Shown here piece by piece: positions 48,263 through 59,150 of a stretch of DNA of 64,000 nt. The DNA is from Rhodamnia argentea (Eukaryota > Streptophyta > Magnoliopsida > Myrtales > Myrtaceae): contig NC_063153.1 in NCBI RefSeq assembly GCF_020921035.1, positions 9,982,001 through 10,046,000 on the forward strand. Direction: 5' to 3'. Position 1 is the stretch's first letter. Each line of letters begins with the position of its first letter. The notes beneath the pieces are model-generated. The model saw nothing but the letters and a program-made list of their open reading frames with translations. It did not search any database and was not told the origin of the DNA. Made by a program: the position numbers and the translations under genes.

Positions 48263-51200
48263 ATGTATACGATGGGGGAATTGAATGTAGAGCATTCTGA
48301 GGATCAGAAATTTGAGTCGAAGAACTTGGAGACCATCATATGTGAAGATAAAAATAGTAAGAAAGCTGATAAATGCACGCCACAATTAGACAGCAAATGT
48401 ATGCCCAATGTTTGTCTAGAAGAAGATGGAAAAGTGAATGATTTTCTCGAGAAGGGATGCTCACTCTTTGGGTAATTCTGAATCTGTTTCTTGATATTAA
48501 TGGCAATGCTTTCATGCCGTTGTTCTGCTAATTTTATGTGCTTTGTTTGCAGATGTTCACATTATCGGCGGAGGTGCCACATCAGAGCTCCATGTTGTAA
48601 TGAAATCTATGATTGTCGCCATTGTCATAACGAGGCAAAAGTGAGCCTTCTCTTATATATGTTCTTATGATTTTCAAATTACGTTTGATGTTTTTATAGC
48701 TTCGAGTTGCTTGTAGGATTAGGTAGCTGCATGATTTATTTTGAAGTGTCAAAACCTGACAAGTGCTAATTTTTTTTGTTTCTTTTTCCGTATAAAACTC
48801 CGAAATCGATGAAACACATTATACGTAACTAGATGAAAGAATTGGCGAAATGAATGAAGATTTACTTGGGAGAATGTATACAATTTTTTTTAGACAGTGC
48901 AGAATTTGGTTTCTTTTTGCAGTTACTTTCATTTCAGTTTTGGTTTTTCGGCTATTTTCTTCTTTGAATAGCTAACAGGCATCTAGGATAAGTGTTCATC
49001 CATGGTCATGTATTGGAGTTATTCTTGATTAGAATTTGATATCTTGATTTCTAAAATTTAGGTTGTATCCAATTGTTATGTCGTCATTTTTCAAATGAGG
49101 AGCCTTTTTCCTTTGCTCTGGTTTTGGACCTGCAGTCTGTGTAAGCATTGGTTATTGTCAGTGTGTCTGCATCTTACCTAGAGACGTACTAAACAGTTAA
49201 TTTATGCAATTGTGGAAGAGTCTCCAGAGTAGGTGACTGCTATACTGAAAATATATAAGAACTATTTGCATTGGAGAGGATCAACAAAAGCTTGAGCTTT
49301 ATGTATTTTTCCTGTTTTCTGCCTTGGAGATTAGAACTTCCGTCTCTGGTCTTAGTGTGATGAGTGCTGCTGGCTATCTTAAGAAAGAATCACCAACATA
49401 AAGTTTTGAAGTGGCCAGTTGGTTTTATATCAAATTGGAGCTTGTCTGTGTATTTAATTTTTGTTTTCTCTCAATGTATATCTGACTTTGAACTGCATAT
49501 TGATTTTCAGAATGGTATCAATGTGGATCAGAAAGATAGACATGACATGCCACGCCAGGAAGTCAGTCAGGTAAATTTTCTGTGTAAATCTTATCTTGTT
49601 TGGGTTTATTAATTTTTTTGTGGACTAAACATTGGATGAACATTTTTTTAATTTATTCTTATCGACTTCGCAGGTGATATGTTCCCTTTGTGGCACTGAA
49701 CAACAGGTGAGAATGAAAACTTCAATCTTGCTTCTAGTTTTCCTGCTTGGATAATCTTATTTTGTGGGAGGGAAATTCCAATATATATGTTAGCTGCAAT
49801 CAATGCAGGTCCAGCAGTTCTGTATAAACTGTGGTGTGTGCATGGGGAAATACTTCTGTGCGACGTGCAAGTTGTTTGACGATGATGTAAGTGGCTTATC
49901 TTCCCTCTGTTGCTTATTATTCGATTTTCTATTTGATTTGATAGATTCTCTTTCCTGCGATGAATTTTGAGGTGTGGTGGCTCCTTCCTCCATACATATC
50001 TAATAAAATTTGCCTTCAACCATAGAATCCAAACAAGGGCATTCTGTCTGGTCCTGCGTCCACTTGCATGTTCAGGGGGCTTTATACATCATTGATAGGA
50101 GCTTGAATAATTGTCAAATGAGAATAATGTACATGTCTGTCAAACTATGTTTTTGTTAAATGCTGTCTATTTTAACTCGGAAGAAGCTTACAGTTCTCTT
50201 TTATTGCAGATATCTAAAAAGCAATACCACTGCATTGGGTGTGGAATATGCAGGTATTGCTTATGTCCTTGATTGTTTTTTGAGACTTTAGTTATTCGGT
50301 GATGTTTTAAGAGTTTCTTGTTGAAGGCCTTATCTGATGTATTAGCGAATGTAATTTGGAATTAGCATGCTGCTCCTTCTTTTATGACCTCACTTTGAAG
50401 TTCCTTTTTTTTTTTTCCCCTCTGAGTCAATTTTTATATCAATATGAGTAAGATTTTCTCCCTGCTAGATGACATTATGAGTTTGGAATATGTTCAAATC
50501 TATGGCTTATTTCTGTTCCTGTCCATTCCCAATAATGTGCTGCCTGGCTGTTTACTTCTGCCTCTCCTTGTCACATTATTGTTCTCCTCCTTTTATCCAG
50601 TGAATTGTCTTCTTTATAGAGAGTTCATTCTTGTTATGGTTCTCTGATTGAGCTTGCTAACTTTCCTGTCCAGAATTGGAGGAAGTGAAAACTTTTTTCA
50701 CTGCTACAAGTGTGGTAAGTAAGCCCTTTCCACAGCCTTGGATTGATATTACATATTGGGTGGTTAAGGGAAGACTGATTTGTGTTTTCATCTTCACTTA
50801 TGTTTAAGGTTGCTGTCACTCTATTTTGCTCAAGAACAGCCACCCTTGTATAGAAGGAGCAATGCATCATGATTGCCCTGTCTGTTTTGAGGTAAGATCG
50901 TATTTCTTTCTGCATAAATTGTGATTCTTCTCTGTTTTCATTTTCTCATATTCTGATTGAAGCAAGAACTGATTGGCCGAATAATAGCGAGCTAAGATAA
51001 ACTTCAGTATTACTTGTCATGGAAATTTACTTGAGTCAAATTTGCAAATGGGGATAAGGCATCTTTTGTTCTTGGTGCTTCATGAATAACCAAATGGTGA
51101 CTTGCAGTATTTATTCGACTCGAGGAACAATGTGACTGTTATGCCATGTGGACACACCATTCACCAGAATTGCTTGAAGGAAATGAGAGATCATTTTCAG

Positions 51201-51684
51201 TAAGCCCTCAAAATATCTATTTTTCGTTCATGTAGCTTTTGCTGAAATCCCTTGGCTGTTCATGGGACTTTTCACGAATGTGCTCTATCATATGCTGGAT
51301 ATATTGCAGATATGCTTGTCCCCTTTGCTCGAAGTCCGTTTGTGATATGTCCAAGGTCTGGGAGAAATTCGATTTGGAGATTGCCGCAACACCGATGCCA
51401 GAGCCTTACCAGAATAAAATGGTAAAGCATTTATCGCCCTTATCGTCGTCCCTGTAGGAAAATCAGACTTTGCATTCGCCTTACTTGTCCATGCGCATCC
51501 TTCCTTTTCTGGTGGGAATGTTTGCTCTTGAATTTTGGATATCGTGAGTGTAACACAGATTGCTGTATGACAGGTGTGGATTCTTTGCAACGACTGTGGG
51601 AAAACCTCTGAGGTGCAATTCCACGTAGTGGCTCAGAAGTGCTTGAACTGCAAGTCTTACAATACTCGCCAGACGAGAGGCTGA
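48263..51684 (+). CDS. CHY zinc-finger and RING E3 ubiquitin ligase (MIEL1/CHYR1 family)
   Basis: Eleven coding exons: 48263-48471, 48553-48640, 49511-49570, 49674-49706, 49809-49886, 50210-50253, 50674-50714, 50809-50891, 51108-51199, 51310-51421 and 51574-51684, 951 nt, 316 aa, every phase consistent. The first 65 residues are acidic and variable. The CHY finger (about 70-150) starts [26 protein letters not shown] finger follows at about 157-205 ([18 protein letters not shown]). The RING-H2 has C207, C210, C226, H228, H231, C234, C246 and C249. A zinc-ribbon-like tail has CNDCGK and CLNCKSY. Plant members are cytosolic and nuclear E3 ligases; MIEL1 degrades MYB30 and CHYR1/RZPF34 acts in ABA and drought responses. 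Which subgroup this belongs to, and hence its substrate, cannot be decided by eye. Several exons are only 33-60 nt. Confidence 0.93.
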
Positions 51685-53204
51685 GATTGCTTATAAGGAG
51701 TGTCCCCAGACAACTATGATGGATTTGAAGCCACAACGCATTCCTGAAGTGGCATCCCAACATCGGCTCGATTAATCATGGCTTTCTCCCAGTCTAATCT
51801 GCTTGTTGGTGGTTCCCATTATTTCCTCAACATCTGTACTTGAAAGGAGTTGGGAATTCATGGTAATTGCGTCGAGCGAGCAGCACTGCCGCTGCAATTT
51901 GTACCCTTTTTGAATAAGCTGGCATGCGTGGCTGTGGCAGATTGCCTATCGGATGTCTACTTGAGCTTTCAGTCATAGCTAAAGGCGGTCCTGTTTTGAC
52001 GGGCTGCATTTGAAGTGGGGTTTCCCCAAAAATAATTCTTGTATGGATCGATTGGTCAATGTTGACTATTCTTTCAATGGTCAATAACAATTCCCAGTTG
52101 CTTGTCCTTGTACTTTAGGAATCTGAATTCTGATCCTTCCTTCACTTGCAAGAAACAGAACCGAGACAGGGCAGGTTCTCTCTTCTTTTGCTGGTTTTTC
52201 TGTGATTCAACAGACTGTTGCGGGTTATTTCGGCCAAAAAAGAAAAAAAGACTGTTGCGGGTTATGAGGTGCTGCTAGAGTTCGCTGCACTTTCATTCTG
52301 CTTAAGTTTGTATAGCCAATAGTAGGGGCGGGCACCCGTTCCAGTTCACTTCGGAATCCCGGTTCCAAGTGTTTGGTATCGGTCCAATTCCTGGTTTCTT
52401 GTGCCGAACCGGATGGGACTGGATGGGACCGAAATATTATTGACAGAGAGGAGACAGAGAGAGTGGCTATTGAAATGGAGAAGAGATGCGCGTGGAATAA
52501 TAGCTAAGGCAATCAAGGAGCAGACGAATCTGGGCGGTCAACCTCCTCTGGGACAGCCTCGTGGATATCAGCAGCAGTATATTCTTCGTCTGAAACTCTG
52601 GAGATGGAGAAGATGAGTGTGTTCCTCGTAACGGACATGGAGATGGAGGGGCCGTTGACGTCTTTTGACTCCACAAAGACGACCGATTAGGGCATAAGGC
52701 ATCGTCTTCCTTTACTGCAAACGAAAGTTACTTAGAAGTTGGAACCAAAATTACAACCCATTTTTTTCATATTAAAAAAAAAAGGGTAGGCATATAAAAT
52801 TAATAAATAGGAGGGATACCTTTGGGTGTGTCAGACATCTTTTTGACATCACATGTCTCTGCACACTTTTCTTTTTGGTCGAAATCTCTGCACTGCACAC
52901 TTGGGTAAAGGATATCTTTGGCTGTTACCGTGGGTCCCGCGAAAATTAACAAGGAAAGTAGCGGGTATCAGACATGACTTATTCACAGGTCTCCAATTAA
53001 AAATTAAGATGCGCATCTTAACTTCCATCCAATATCACTTCGAAACGAGAGTTCCTGTTCTATCCACTAGAAATGTCACGTGCGCTTCTCACTTCACACA
53101 TCCAAAAAAAAAAAAAAAACCGTTGTCTTTCTTCCCCCTCCCCTTCCGAGCCCGACGTCTCCCGTAAAGAAAAATTGAAGGGCTGAACGGCGGCCGTTGA
53201 TCCA
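51685..53204. other. 3' UTR of CHY-RING gene, intergenic DNA and PPR promoter
   Basis: No other gene. It contains the small A-rich insertion at 52229-52248, a possible TATAAAA at 52793-52799, and an A17 run near 53105 just upstream of the PPR start. Short open frames here look spurious. Confidence 0.5.
52229..52248. mobile_element. Tiny A-rich insertion with 17-bp target duplication
   Basis: The insert TTCGGCCAAAAAAGAAAAAA is flanked by two perfect copies of AGACTGTTGCGGGTTAT at 52212-52228 and 52249-52265. The long exact duplication and poly-A-like insert fit a target-primed retrotransposition that copied only the element's 3' tail. The insert shares CCAAAAAAGAAAAAA with the one at 12510-12532. 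Confidence 0.5.
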
Positions 53205-55754
53205 ATGGCCGTTGCTCTTCCCGCCACGGTCCCTTCGCTCCGCCCGCAATCCCAGAAGCCAGCCGAACCTCGGAGCTTCATCACTCCCTCGAGGTCGCAC
53301 TACCTCATCTCTCTGATAAGCTCTTGCCCGAGCATCAGAGAGTTCGCGCCAATCCACGCTCAGTTAATCACCACCAACTCCATCCGAGACCCTCTCGTCG
53401 CCCGTCGCCTTCTCGGCTTCTTCCTCTCCGTCGATGGCCTCGGCCGCTTCCGCCGCGTCTTGAGCGGAACCCATCATTCGGAGACGGAGCTGTGGAATGA
53501 CTACATTCAGAAGCAGCTCCAGGATGATTCGCCGGGGGATGTGCTCGCGTCGTATCGTCGGATGGTTGGTGAAGGGGTGGCGTTAGACATGTCGACTTTT
53601 CACTTCTTGATAAGCGCTGCTTCGAGAGTTGTGGCGGTTCGAGACGTTGGCGAAGTGCATGGGCGGGTCCTGAAATCCGGGTTCGGGTTTAGTGATTCTT
53701 TGAGGAAGAATTTGATGGGTGTGTATGCGAAGGCTGGGAGATTGCAGGAAGTGCGCCAACTGTTTGGGGAGTTTCCCGAAAGAGATGTGGTAGCTTGGAA
53801 TACTATGATATCTTGTTATGTAAGAATGGGAATGTCCAGAGAGTCGTTGGATTTGTTTGGGCGGTTGTTGGCGGACGGAGTCGAGCCGGATGAGATCACC
53901 ATGGTTAGCTTAGTTTCGGCATGCGCGAAGATGAGGGATTTGGAGATGGGCGAGAAGATGCATTTGTACATCGATGAGAATAATCTGGAACTCGGTGGGA
54001 CTTTGTTGAATTGTTTAGCTGATATGTACATGAAGTGTGGGAATATGGAGAAGGCACGTGAGGTTTTGGGTGGTAGTGAAGCTGAGGATGATGTTGTTTC
54101 GTGGACAACTCTGTTGTGTGGATATGTGAAAAGCGATCGCATGGATGAAGCTGAGAAGCTGTTTGACAGGATGACAGAGAGGAATTTGATTTCTTGGACA
54201 ACAATGACTTCGGCCTATGTTCGAGCCGGTCGGTACCCAGAAAGTCTCGAGTTGTTCATTACGATGATGCTCGACGATGTGATGCCTGATGAGGTTGCGC
54301 TTGTTACCGCTCTCACCGCTTGCGTTAATATGGAAGGTTTTGACATTGGAAGATCCATCCACAGCTTCATTGTGAAACGCGGAATGACTGTCGAAGGAAT
54401 GCTCGGAAACTCTCTACTTAGCTTGTACGCCAAGTTTGGTCGGCTGGATGATGCCTACTCCATTTTCCAGCGCTTGCCTTGTAGAACTGTCGTCTCCTGG
54501 AACTCGATGTTGGATGGGTTCTGCAGAGCTGGGGATGTCGGTAAGGCGAGAGGTTTCTTTGACGAGATCCCTGAGAAGGATTTGATTTCTTGGAACACTA
54601 TGATCGGTTGCTATACTAGGTCTCGCTTGGCTCAAGAGTCGTTCGAGCTGTTCCACCTGATGCAGAGTTCAGAGGTAAAACCGGATCAAATCACTCTAGC
54701 CAATATGCTCTCTACCTGTGCTAGCGTCGGGGCACTGAGTCATGGCACCTGGATCCATTTGTATATACAGAAGAACCAAATTCAATTGGATCACATTCTG
54801 GGAACTGCTTTGGTAGACATGTATGGGAAATGTGGAAGTGTTGAGAAAGCAACAGAATTGTTCTCGAAAATTAAAGATAGAACAATGTGTCTATGGACCG
54901 CAATGATAGGAGCGTACGCTTTGGAGGGACAAGCACGGAAGGCGGCGGACTTGTTCTCGAAGATGGAAGCCACAGGAATGAAGCCTGACCATGTCACTTT
55001 CATAGCTCTTCTTTCTGCTTGTAGCCATGGAGGTTTGATAGATGAAGGATACCAGTACTTCCACAAGATGAAAAATGAATACAGAATTGCCCCCGGGATT
55101 CAGCATTACGGATGCATGGTCGATCTCCTTGGTCGTTCTGGGCACTTAAAGGAGGCTCTAGAGCTCATTCATTCCATGCCGGTGGAAGCAGATATTGTTA
55201 TTTGGAGCTCATTCATGAGAGCCTGTGAAACCCATCAAAATGTTGAATTAGCAGAGTATGCACACAAGCGTCTCATCGAGATCAACCCTACAAACGATGC
55301 AGCTCATGTTCTTCTTTCGAAGATCTATGTGAGAGCTGGAAGGTGGGACGATGCGAGTTTGATCAGAACAAAGCTACACGAACTGGGGATTCGAAAGCAT
55401 CCAGGTTGTAGCATGATAGAACAGAACGGCGCTGTCCATGAATTCAGAGCCGAGGACTTCTCAAACCCTCGATCACCGGAAATCTATTCCATGTTAGGTG
55501 AGATCGAAGGGAGACTACAGAAAGAGCGACACGACACTTTGAGTCATCACAGCGAGAGGTTGGCAGTGGCATTCGGGCTGATAAGCAGCAAGAATAGAAC
55601 TATCCGAATAGTTAACAACCTTCGGATCTGTGGAGACTGTCATTCCTTCATGAAGTTTGTATCGCTTTCCTACGAGAGAGAGATTATACTGCGGGATAAC
55701 TACAGATTCCATCGGTTTAATGATGGGCAATGTTCTTGTAGAGAATACTGGTGA
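53205..55754 (+). CDS. PLS-class pentatricopeptide repeat protein with E and DYW domains
   Basis: Single exon, 2,550 nt, 849 aa, start ATG at 53205. Residues 1-30 look like an organelle targeting peptide. A long run of P, L and S type PPR motifs follows (for example VVAWNTMISCYVRMG, LISWTTMTSAYVRAG, MCLWTAMIGAYALEG). The E and E+ region begins after HYGCMVDLLGRSGHLKEALE, and the C-terminus is a DYW domain ending CSCREYW. DYW proteins are chloroplast or mitochondrial C-to-U RNA editing factors; the DYW domain is a zinc-dependent deaminase with an HxE motif (HSE here) and CxxC (CGDC here), both present. It is unusual in that roughly 20 residues normally found between the E+ region and HSE are missing: LQKE runs almost directly into RHDTLSHHSER. 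The RNA target cannot be deduced by eye. The orthologue is not identified. Confidence 0.93.
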   Translation: MAVALPATVPSLRPQSQKPAEPRSFITPSRSHYLISLISSCPSIREFAPIHAQLITTNSIRDPLVARRLLGFFLSVDGLGRFRRVLSGTHHSETELWNDYIQKQLQDDSPGDVLASYRRMVGEGVALDMSTFHFLISAASRVVAVRDVGEVHGRVLKSGFGFSDSLRKNLMGVYAKAGRLQEVRQLFGEFPERDVVAWNTMISCYVRMGMSRESLDLFGRLLADGVEPDEITMVSLVSACAKMRDLEMGEKMHLYIDENNLELGGTLLNCLADMYMKCGNMEKAREVLGGSEAEDDVVSWTTLLCGYVKSDRMDEAEKLFDRMTERNLISWTTMTSAYVRAGRYPESLELFITMMLDDVMPDEVALVTALTACVNMEGFDIGRSIHSFIVKRGMTVEGMLGNSLLSLYAKFGRLDDAYSIFQRLPCRTVVSWNSMLDGFCRAGDVGKARGFFDEIPEKDLISWNTMIGCYTRSRLAQESFELFHLMQSSEVKPDQITLANMLSTCASVGALSHGTWIHLYIQKNQIQLDHILGTALVDMYGKCGSVEKATELFSKIKDRTMCLWTAMIGAYALEGQARKAADLFSKMEATGMKPDHVTFIALLSACSHGGLIDEGYQYFHKMKNEYRIAPGIQHYGCMVDLLGRSGHLKEALELIHSMPVEADIVIWSSFMRACETHQNVELAEYAHKRLIEINPTNDAAHVLLSKIYVRAGRWDDASLIRTKLHELGIRKHPGCSMIEQNGAVHEFRAEDFSNPRSPEIYSMLGEIEGRLQKERHDTLSHHSERLAVAFGLISSKNRTIRIVNNLRICGDCHSFMKFVSLSYEREIILRDNYRFHRFNDGQCSCREYW

Positions 55755-56890
55755 TTTGACACACTACCTTCAAGTTAATATCCCTCCTTCCTGCTTGTTC
55801 TTCAGTTGCAAGAAATTAAGCAAACATAATTGCTGGCATGATATGTTTCCCCTGGAAGGTAATCAAGGACAACATCGGCCTAGACAGAAAACACCATTGG
55901 TCTACAGATATTCATCGTGAGATGAGCTCTTGAGCATGAACCACATTGAGATATGCAAAGAAGTAAGTACCACGATGTACTCAGATTAGGAAAAGCTAAA
56001 AACTCATCGAGGAGATTACACCAGACTGGTCCCTTTCCTGTTCCATACACTGCCGTGTAACAGGCTCGGCTCCTTAGCCGTCTGAAATTTCTAGCAACCG
56101 AATGAGATACACCCTGAAGGAGATATACGTAAATTCTCAAGTCTCCTCGTGCACTTTTGACTTACCCTCACTTTCCTTTCATTACCAACAATAAGGTAAT
56201 TCTCACTCAAGTTCCACTGGTTTCTACAGGATCTTCTAGGAAAAGCAGACAATGGTAAAAATGACAACAGTTAGAAACATATGAATCCCATTTCACATGG
56301 CTAAAGATCGCTGCAAAACTTGAATTCCTGATATAATCTATGCCAGGATATCAGTCCCATGTAGGATAAGTAAGCCCAGTATCCCTTCTTAATCAACATC
56401 AGGGAACAAAAGATGGTGGACAGTAATCGACACCAGCCAAGACCAGGAGTTTAGAGGACATGATCTTAGAACAGCAACTTGATACTATTATCAAAAAGCA
56501 CGTTTAGTCGGCTGCTATTACAGCAAAAGTTTACCCCGGAAGAAAAAATGTAGGGGATATAGATGGGGATGGGGAGCCATAAAAATCAGCTAACACCCAT
56601 TTCAAATGCAAAATGATTATGCGATATAGTATGAGTTATAACGGCATATAATACGGTCATGTCTCTTCCAAAAAGCCAAAAAAAGCTGTAGCAGATAGTT
56701 GCCACCACCGAGACCATGAAAGCTGAATCCCTTTCGGTGAAGAGAGAAATGTACAAAATTGATCATCCATGGCTGCTAACTGATGCACACAAAAACAGCT
56801 CTTTTGTAAACGGACGATCTGGGGCATCTACCTCAGTATTTGTTCCGGCAATCATGGGCATGGTGGCCACGGGGACGACATGAATGGTTA
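55755..56890. other. Convergent 3' region between PPR and FLZ genes
   Basis: The two genes are tail to tail, 1,136 bp apart, so the interval should hold both 3' UTRs. No gene is recognised. Confidence 0.55.
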
Positions 56891-58125
56891 CTATGAAGGG
56901 AGAAAAGAGCCACTTTGAAAAAGCCCATCTCCGCTTTTGGACTTCGGCGACTTATCATAATCATCCACAGCTTCCTCAATCTCGTCGGACAAAATCTCCT
57001 TTGAACGACATTCCACACTGCAGAATGCTTTCTCGCCTCTGCAAGAAGTCAAAATCAAGGCACACATAATAAGCAAGCATAGGTACAGTAGAACTATAGT
57101 GAGGCCACGAGAGGAAGTGCAGTTTATACAAACCTGTATATGTAGATATCTTCGCCCTCTGGCAATGGCTTCTTGCATGCATGACAGAAGCTCAAGAAGT
57201 CATCATGAGAATACAAAGCAGGAGTTTCTGAGTTTTTCGCTCGAGGCAATGTGTCTTCCTCTATCTCCCTGACAAAATTGTTCAACTCATTCGGGTGACA
57301 TTCTAAAATGCAGTCACCGTAAATGTGAGTGGTTTTAGAATCAGGACCATGTGAAATCACACAAGTATAATCCTCAGACAGTTCTATCTCGCTCGCCGAA
57401 AGAGAATCAGCGAACCCACTGCCAGGATCAATAGACAGAGGGATGGAAGTCAGACTAGCACCCGAAACCTTACTCCATTTTGGACTTTCTCTAATCAATT
57501 GAGGACGATAAATCATTATCGTGCAAGAATCAAATGAGCTAGACCGGACTTTGCCCAAAGGGTCAGGTCCTACAGGGCCATCTGCAATTTCAAAAACAAC
57601 GTTGTTGCTGCTTGAGTGGAGAGGAGATTTGGCACGGGCATAACGAGAGAATGTGTAATCTTTAGGCAGGGATTTTGGTGACTCGATGGAACTGATATTG
57701 GTCTCAAAATTATGATTCTTAACCCCGATATTAGGTCCAAAAACTATTTTTCCAGTATGAGCTGACTGGAGAGCCCGGCCAGATAAGTTTCCATTGTCAT
57801 CAAGCGAATCTACAATGCTTAAGCCTACTTTTCTACAATCCCAACTCTTTGGCTGCCCAACACAAGGCAATCGAGGGGACCTAACTGGGTTAGTCAGATA
57901 TGGGAACAGCATAAAATCAAGAGGAGATGTAGGGCTTCTAACCGAATCAGCATCCGCTAAGCCCTGCGGATTAAAACCCGCATAGAGACCAGGGATGCTG
58001 AAAAGGGAATTGCTCCTACAATTCTGCCTTCTAAGATCGGATTGCGAATTGGAATGTAAATTAGAATCCGATTTCGTCATTTGACCCACTTCTTTCTGCA
58101 CCGACCCAGTCCTCTTCACCAGCAT
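56891..58125 (-). CDS. FCS-like zinc finger (FLZ/DUF581) protein
   Basis: Two coding exons on the minus strand: 57134-58125 and 56891-57038, 1,140 nt, 379 aa, joined ACAG|GTTTGT to TGCAG|AGGCG in frame within the zinc finger. The FLZ domain is at about 313-355: C314, C317, C337 and C341 (CX2CX19CX3C), with the family's FCS triplet at 336-338. The N-terminal 300 residues are largely disordered with conserved islands: LRRQNCRSNSLFSIPGLYAG, SPTSPLDF, and SKTTHIYGDCILECH. FLZ proteins are plant-specific adaptors that bind SnRK1 catalytic and regulatory subunits and tune sugar and stress signalling. The long N-terminus and islands fit the large-FLZ subgroup, which I recall includes At2g25690. The intron position inside the zinc finger is typical of the family. 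Confidence 0.93.
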
Positions 58126-59150
58126 TGTGTCAAGATCTCAAAAGCTTCCTTCCAAGAACAGAAGCAAGCAGCTTACCTGCATCAGGTGAACAAATTCTCA
58201 AGAAACAACTCAAGGATGAACAGTGACATGGGTATTCTAAAAAATCCTCAATCCATTTGTAATCTGCATTACCCAGAACAAAAGCGATCAACGATTCATC
58301 AAGTTCAATTACAAAATTAAAATTTCTGCAGATGCAAACAAGCACGGCCTGCGAATGCACGATGAGATAATCATTCATCGCCTCACTGTCGTTCCCACTC
58401 GCTTCCCATAAATATCAAAAGCACCCGATCGTGTCAACGATCCTTATAACAATCAGAAAAAGGAGCAAACTTTGAAATGCTCACACGACCCCGCAAGAAC
58501 GCAAATGGCACCTCCGATGAGTCGAGAAACAGGGTTTGTGAAAGCCGAGAAAAAAATGACGTGCGGTGATTTTTAACTTATATTCTCCTTAACCCGCGAC
58601 AGCGAATAGACCCAGAAAGATAAGACAAAGAGCAAAAGCTTAAAAATTTGCATCATCAGAGTCAAGAAAAAGCGAGTCGGTGAGCCACAGAATCGACTCA
58701 AAAGAAGAAAAAGGGTCCGGAGGGGGATGGAAGAATCAAAATGAACTCACTGGTGTTGTTCTTTCTTCTCGCTATCTATTTCTCTGTTTCTGGAAACTTC
58801 AAAGCGACTGTGCTGTTTTCTAGCGTTTTCCCCTGGGAAGAGACCCTCAATGCAAAGCTGAAATGGGTGAATTGATGACGGCCAGGCCACTTTCTATGTA
58901 TGCGTGATGCTTGCACAACACTCCTCTCTCTCTCCCTTCTCTCACTCTCTATCTCTCTCAAATATGCCTCAAAATCAGAGCTTCGACGAGCTTCTGGTGC
59001 ACTCTTCAGTCACTCACAGTAGTACCCACAAGCTCCTTAGCCTCTCTCTTCTCTTTGTAGTCTGTACTTCGCACGAGTCTCTCTCTCTCCCTCCCTCCCT
59101 CTCTCTCTTGTTGTGTACCGTACGATGGGGGGAAAGACCATAAATACACA
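58126..59150 (-). promoter_or_regulatory. 5' leader and promoter of the FLZ gene
   Basis: Likely a spliced leader: acceptor-like TTGCATCTGCAG near 58331 and donor-like GCAG|GTAAGC near 58172 on the minus strand. Two CT-rich tracts at about 58920-58960 and 59040-59110 appear as GA repeats on the transcribed strand. The transcription start was not fixed. Confidence 0.45.
58920..59110. repeat. CT/GA-rich microsatellite tracts
   Basis: Two pyrimidine tracts built from CTCTCT units with interspersed CCCT, in the presumed promoter or leader of the FLZ gene. GA repeats of this kind are common around plant transcription starts and may bind BPC-type factors (inference). Confidence 0.7.

Noticed and set aside
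58081-58320. 79-aa plus-strand open frame
   Set aside because: Antisense to the FLZ leader and first codons; no family features.
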